Below are positions 61,434 through 64,000 of a stretch of DNA of 64,000 bases, one piece after another. The position numbers were made by a program, and so were the translations under genes. The stretch lies in NCBI GenBank assembly GCA_934255135.1, contig CAKQMV010000005.1, positions 78,176 through 142,175 of the forward strand. Direction: 5' to 3'. The notes under the pieces were generated by a model that saw only the letters and a list, made by a program, of their open reading frames with translations, was not told where the DNA came from and ran no database searches. Every line of letters starts with the position of its first letter. Position 1 is the first letter of the stretch. The DNA is from an uncultured Clostridia bacterium. GTDB lineage: Bacteria; Bacillota; Clostridia; Peptostreptococcales; Anaerovoracaceae.

Positions 61434-63038
61434 ATGCAGACTAGAAGAAGACCCGCATTTATCGCAGGACTAGCGGGATTAATGATTATGGCAATGCCGA
61501 TTGTGGCATTTGCAGAGGAAGAAGCACATTGCGCACTTTACGCAACAGGCTGGGCAGTACTTCCACCAATCGTAGCTATAGGACTTGCACTTATTACTAA
61601 GGAAGTATATAGCTCACTCTTTATCGGAGTGCTATCTGGAGCAGTACTTTATGCAGGAGCAAGTTTCTCAGGAATTACAACACAGCTTCTACAGGGTGGT
61701 ATCATTGCCAGCCTTGCAGATCCAGATCACGTAGGAATCTTGATTTTCCTTGTAATCCTCGGAATGGTTGTAGCTATGATGAACAAGACTGGTGGCTCAA
61801 AGGCTTTCGGAAGATGGGCTGCTACAAAGGTTCATGGCAGAGTCAGCGCACAGCTTGCTACTATCGGACTCGGATGTCTGATTTTCGTAGATGACTACTT
61901 CAACTGTCTTACAGTTGGTTCAGTAATGAAGCCTGTAACAGACAGATTCAATATTTCAAGAGCAAAGCTTGCATACCTTATAGATGCAACAGCTGCACCA
62001 GTATGCATTCTAGCCCCAATTTCATCATGGGCTGCTGCAGTAAGTGGTTATGTTGAGGGGCAGAATGGACTATCAGTATTTATCCGTGCAATTCCTTACA
62101 ACTTCTATGCACTTCTTACTGTTGCGATGATGATCATGATCACAACAATGAAGTTCGATTATGGCAAGATGGCTTCATATGAGAGAGCAGCTATCGAAGA
62201 TGGAGACCTGTTCTCAGGACAGTATGCAACAGGCTCAATTGATGATGACGAAGGAAGCGAGCACGGTCGCGTTATGGACCTTGTTCTTCCAGTAGCAATT
62301 CTGATTGTATGCTGCATTATAGGAATGATTTATTCAGGCGGATTCTTCTCAGGTGAGTCATTTGTAAATGCATTTGCAAACAGCAATGCATCTGTTGGCC
62401 TTTCACTCGGAAGCATGGTAGCACTCGTTATTATCATTGCTTACTACGTAGCAAGAAGAACAGTAGGCTTCAAGGAAATTATGACTTGCGTACCAGAGGG
62501 TCTCTGCCAGATGGCATCACCAATTCTTGTACTCACACTTGCATGGTCACTCAAGGCAATGTCAGACAGCCTTGGACTTGCAGCGTTTGTATCAGGTCAG
62601 GTTGAGCATCTCGGTGCAGGAGCAATCAGCCTTATCCCAGCAGTATTATTCCTAGTAGCGTGTGGACTTGGTATCGCATCAGGAACATCATGGGGAACAT
62701 TCGGAATCCTTATTCCAATCGCACTTGCAATTACTGAGAGTCAGCCATCGCTTATGATCCCAGTAATCTCAGCTTGCCTCGCAGGTGGAGTTTGTGGAGA
62801 TCACTGTTCACCAATTTCAGATACAACTATTATGGCAGGAGCAGGAGCAGGTTGCAGCCACGTAAGCCACGTTGAAACTCAGCTACCATATGCATTTACA
62901 GTAATGGGAATTTCATTTATATCATTTGCAATTGCAGGATTTATCAGAAGTCCTTGGATTCCACTTCTTGTTGGACTCGTACTTCTATATATTGTAATGA
63001 GAGTACTAAGAGGAAGAGCTGGCTCAGTACAGGAATAG
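61434..63038 (+). CDS. NhaC-family transporter under lysine control, probable lysine transporter
   Basis: A 534-residue protein with an N-terminal hydrophobic segment and about twelve further helices of the NhaC/ion transporter superfamily (GCLIFVDDYFNCLTVGSVMK, GLGIASGTSWGTFGILIPIA, GDHCSPISDTTIMAGAGAGC). NhaC proteins are usually called Na+/H+ antiporters. The lysine riboswitch upstream argues that this member moves lysine, in line with earlier comparative-genomic proposals for lysine-regulated antiporter-like genes. AGGAGGGAACATT precedes the ATG. Confidence 0.88.
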   Translation: MQTRRRPAFIAGLAGLMIMAMPIVAFAEEEAHCALYATGWAVLPPIVAIGLALITKEVYSSLFIGVLSGAVLYAGASFSGITTQLLQGGIIASLADPDHVGILIFLVILGMVVAMMNKTGGSKAFGRWAATKVHGRVSAQLATIGLGCLIFVDDYFNCLTVGSVMKPVTDRFNISRAKLAYLIDATAAPVCILAPISSWAAAVSGYVEGQNGLSVFIRAIPYNFYALLTVAMMIMITTMKFDYGKMASYERAAIEDGDLFSGQYATGSIDDDEGSEHGRVMDLVLPVAILIVCCIIGMIYSGGFFSGESFVNAFANSNASVGLSLGSMVALVIIIAYYVARRTVGFKEIMTCVPEGLCQMASPILVLTLAWSLKAMSDSLGLAAFVSGQVEHLGAGAISLIPAVLFLVACGLGIASGTSWGTFGILIPIALAITESQPSLMIPVISACLAGGVCGDHCSPISDTTIMAGAGAGCSHVSHVETQLPYAFTVMGISFISFAIAGFIRSPWIPLLVGLVLLYIVMRVLRGRAGSVQE

Positions 63039-63072
63039 CATCCAGAATTAATCTAATAGTGTACAATACAAG

Positions 63073-63098
63073 AGGGGGTTAGACTCCCTCTCTTTCTA
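63073..63098 (+). terminator. Probable terminator after the transporter
   Basis: AGAGGG / CCCTCT with a 9-base loop, followed by CTTTCTAT. The short, pyrimidine-mixed tail makes it moderate at best. Confidence 0.5.
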
Positions 63099-63115
63099 TA
63101 TATAAAGGAGCGTAA

Positions 63116-63784
63116 ATGAATTACATCGGAACGATACACACCAAATACAAAGAACGTTTCGGCATCCCCAGGCAGTCAGGCCTGGTTCCGAATGACGCAT
63201 ATATAACATTTGAACCGGAATATGACGATATCAATGCATTTCGGGGTCTTGAAACATTCACTCATATATGGTTGCTCTGGAGCTTCTCGGAGTTAAAGGG
63301 CGAATGGAAACATACTGTCAGACCGCCAAAACTTGGCGGCAACAGACGCATGGGCGTCTTCGCCACTCGCTCTCCATATCATCCCGGTAGAATCGGAATG
63401 TCCTGTGTAGAATTAATAGAAGTAGGCTCTTCAGATGGACACATTGTGCTTCATATCAAAGGCGCTGACGTCCTCGATGGTACACCGCTAATCGACATTA
63501 AACCATATATCCCATATGCTGATTCAAAACCGGAAGCTTCATCAGGATGGCTCGAAGAGGCTCCCTGCCAAAAGAATGTTCTTCTGCCCGATGACTCCCG
63601 TGAGGTGTGCGAAGAACTGCCTGCTGAGATGCTATCAGAAATATTGCAGGTGTTATCTGAAGACCCGAGGCCAGGCTACCATAATGATGACAATCGTGTA
63701 TATGGAATGAACTATGCTGGGTACAATGTTTCCTTTATATATGAAGGTGAAAGTATAAGGATAAAAAATATTGAAAAAATATAA
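63116..63784 (+). CDS. trmO: TrmO/TsaA-type tRNA t6A37 N6-methyltransferase
   Basis: A 222-residue protein of the TsaA/UPF0066 (YaeB) family, which methylates t6A37 in threonine tRNA reading ACY codons. Signatures are IGTIHTKYKERFGIPRQSGL, THIWLLWSFSE, GVFATRSPYHPGRIGMS and DVLDGTPLIDIKPYIPYAD. AAAGGAGCGTAA precedes the ATG. The window also encodes MtaB (acts on t6A37) and a tRNA-Thr(GGT), its expected substrate type. Confidence 0.92.
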   Translation: MNYIGTIHTKYKERFGIPRQSGLVPNDAYITFEPEYDDINAFRGLETFTHIWLLWSFSELKGEWKHTVRPPKLGGNRRMGVFATRSPYHPGRIGMSCVELIEVGSSDGHIVLHIKGADVLDGTPLIDIKPYIPYADSKPEASSGWLEEAPCQKNVLLPDDSREVCEELPAEMLSEILQVLSEDPRPGYHNDDNRVYGMNYAGYNVSFIYEGESIRIKNIEKI

Positions 63785-63792
63785 AAAGTCTG

Positions 63793-63821
63793 TTGACAGA
63801 AGCGCAAAATGGGAGTAATAT
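63793..63821 (+). promoter_or_regulatory. Upstream promoter (P1) of a probable rRNA operon
   Basis: TTGACA (63793-63798), 17-bp spacer, TAATAT (63816-63821), immediately after trmO. Confidence 0.7.
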
Positions 63822-63889
63822 AGACAAGCTATCACTTAAGCGACTTGAACAGCCGCAAAAGTGCAGCGAAAAATAATAGTAAAAAGTTG

Positions 63890-63918
63890 TTGACAAACAC
63901 TTTTGTAAATGCTATTAT
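63890..63918 (+). promoter_or_regulatory. Downstream promoter (P2) of a probable rRNA operon
   Basis: TTGACA (63890-63895), 17-bp spacer, TATTAT (63913-63918), preceded by AT-rich sequence resembling an UP element (AATAATAGTAAAAAG). Tandem strong promoters are characteristic of rRNA operons. Confidence 0.75.
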
Positions 63919-64000
63919 AAATAAGCTGTCGCAAGACAGCAGAACCTTGAAAACTTCATAGTGTAGAAACTAGTCTAAGAGATGAAGCGGCTCCTAAGGG
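63919..64000 (+). other. Probable rRNA operon leader; 16S gene expected beyond the window
   Basis: A GCTGTC-GCAA-GACAGC hairpin (63925-63940) and the phrase ACCTTGAAAACTTCATAG, a stretch common in leaders and spacers of Firmicutes rRNA operons. No mature 16S start is reached before position 64000. Confidence 0.65.

Overview
The window reads as part of a Gram-positive, low-to-mid GC Clostridia chromosome. The evidence is the gene order around the rpoBC and str operons, strong AGGAGG ribosome-binding sites, TTGACA/TATAAT promoters, an L10 leader, a lysine riboswitch, a dlt (teichoic acid D-alanylation) operon, a sortase-anchored surface protein and an ECF transporter module. I would guess a Mogibacterium/Eubacterium-like (Family XIII) anaerobe, but the genus is inference. 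No prophage, insertion sequence or CRISPR array is visible.

Positions 1-8957 hold the first codons of radA and a response regulator/histidine kinase pair on the minus strand, then a divergent plus-strand run: CarD-like regulator, fused ispDF, proS, two half-size chromate transporters, cysS and Mini-III. From 9011 to 15063 come an ABC-ATPase/FtsX-like exporter and a thyA-folA-rlmB operon. From 15118 to 31163 is the core expression block: rpmG-secE-nusG-rplK-rplA, an L10 leader, rplJ-rplL, rpoB-rpoC, then rpsL-rpsG-fusA-tuf. Strong promoters lie before rpmG and rpsL, and terminators follow rpoC and tuf.

From 31182 to 44000 are an rRNA pseudouridine synthase and a solitary carB on the minus strand. 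carB is preceded by a promoter, a 33-codon U-rich leader ORF and a terminator whose 5' arm contains the leader stop codon. This layout resembles the UTP-sensing pyrBI attenuator of enteric bacteria. Next are a PC4-like protein with an acidic tail, an IPQTG-anchored surface protein, mtaB, a HIT protein, a tRNA-Thr(GGT)-tuf operon whose tuf copy is essentially identical to the first, thioredoxin, an ornithine cyclodeaminase-like gene, a tautomerase and a candidate free-standing small RNA.

From 43738 to 50091 a second two-component system is divergent from dltA-B-C-D, followed by an overlooked dltX overlapping the end of dltD. From 50103 to 63784 are ecfA1-ecfA2-ecfT, a trmB open reading frame fused in frame to an aminotransferase (with an internal Shine-Dalgarno and ATG at the join), glnS, an FHA-domain FtsW/RodA with its penicillin-binding protein partner, a DUF308 membrane protein, a pentapeptide-repeat protein, a lysine riboswitch controlling an NhaC-type transporter, and trmO. 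The last 200 bases carry tandem strong promoters and a leader resembling the start of an rRNA operon; the 16S gene would begin just outside.

Most genes are housekeeping. The points of interest are regulatory and architectural: the carB attenuator, the TrmB-aminotransferase fusion, the tRNA-tuf duplication, the moved dltX, the candidate small RNA, and structured spacers in ribosomal protein operons.
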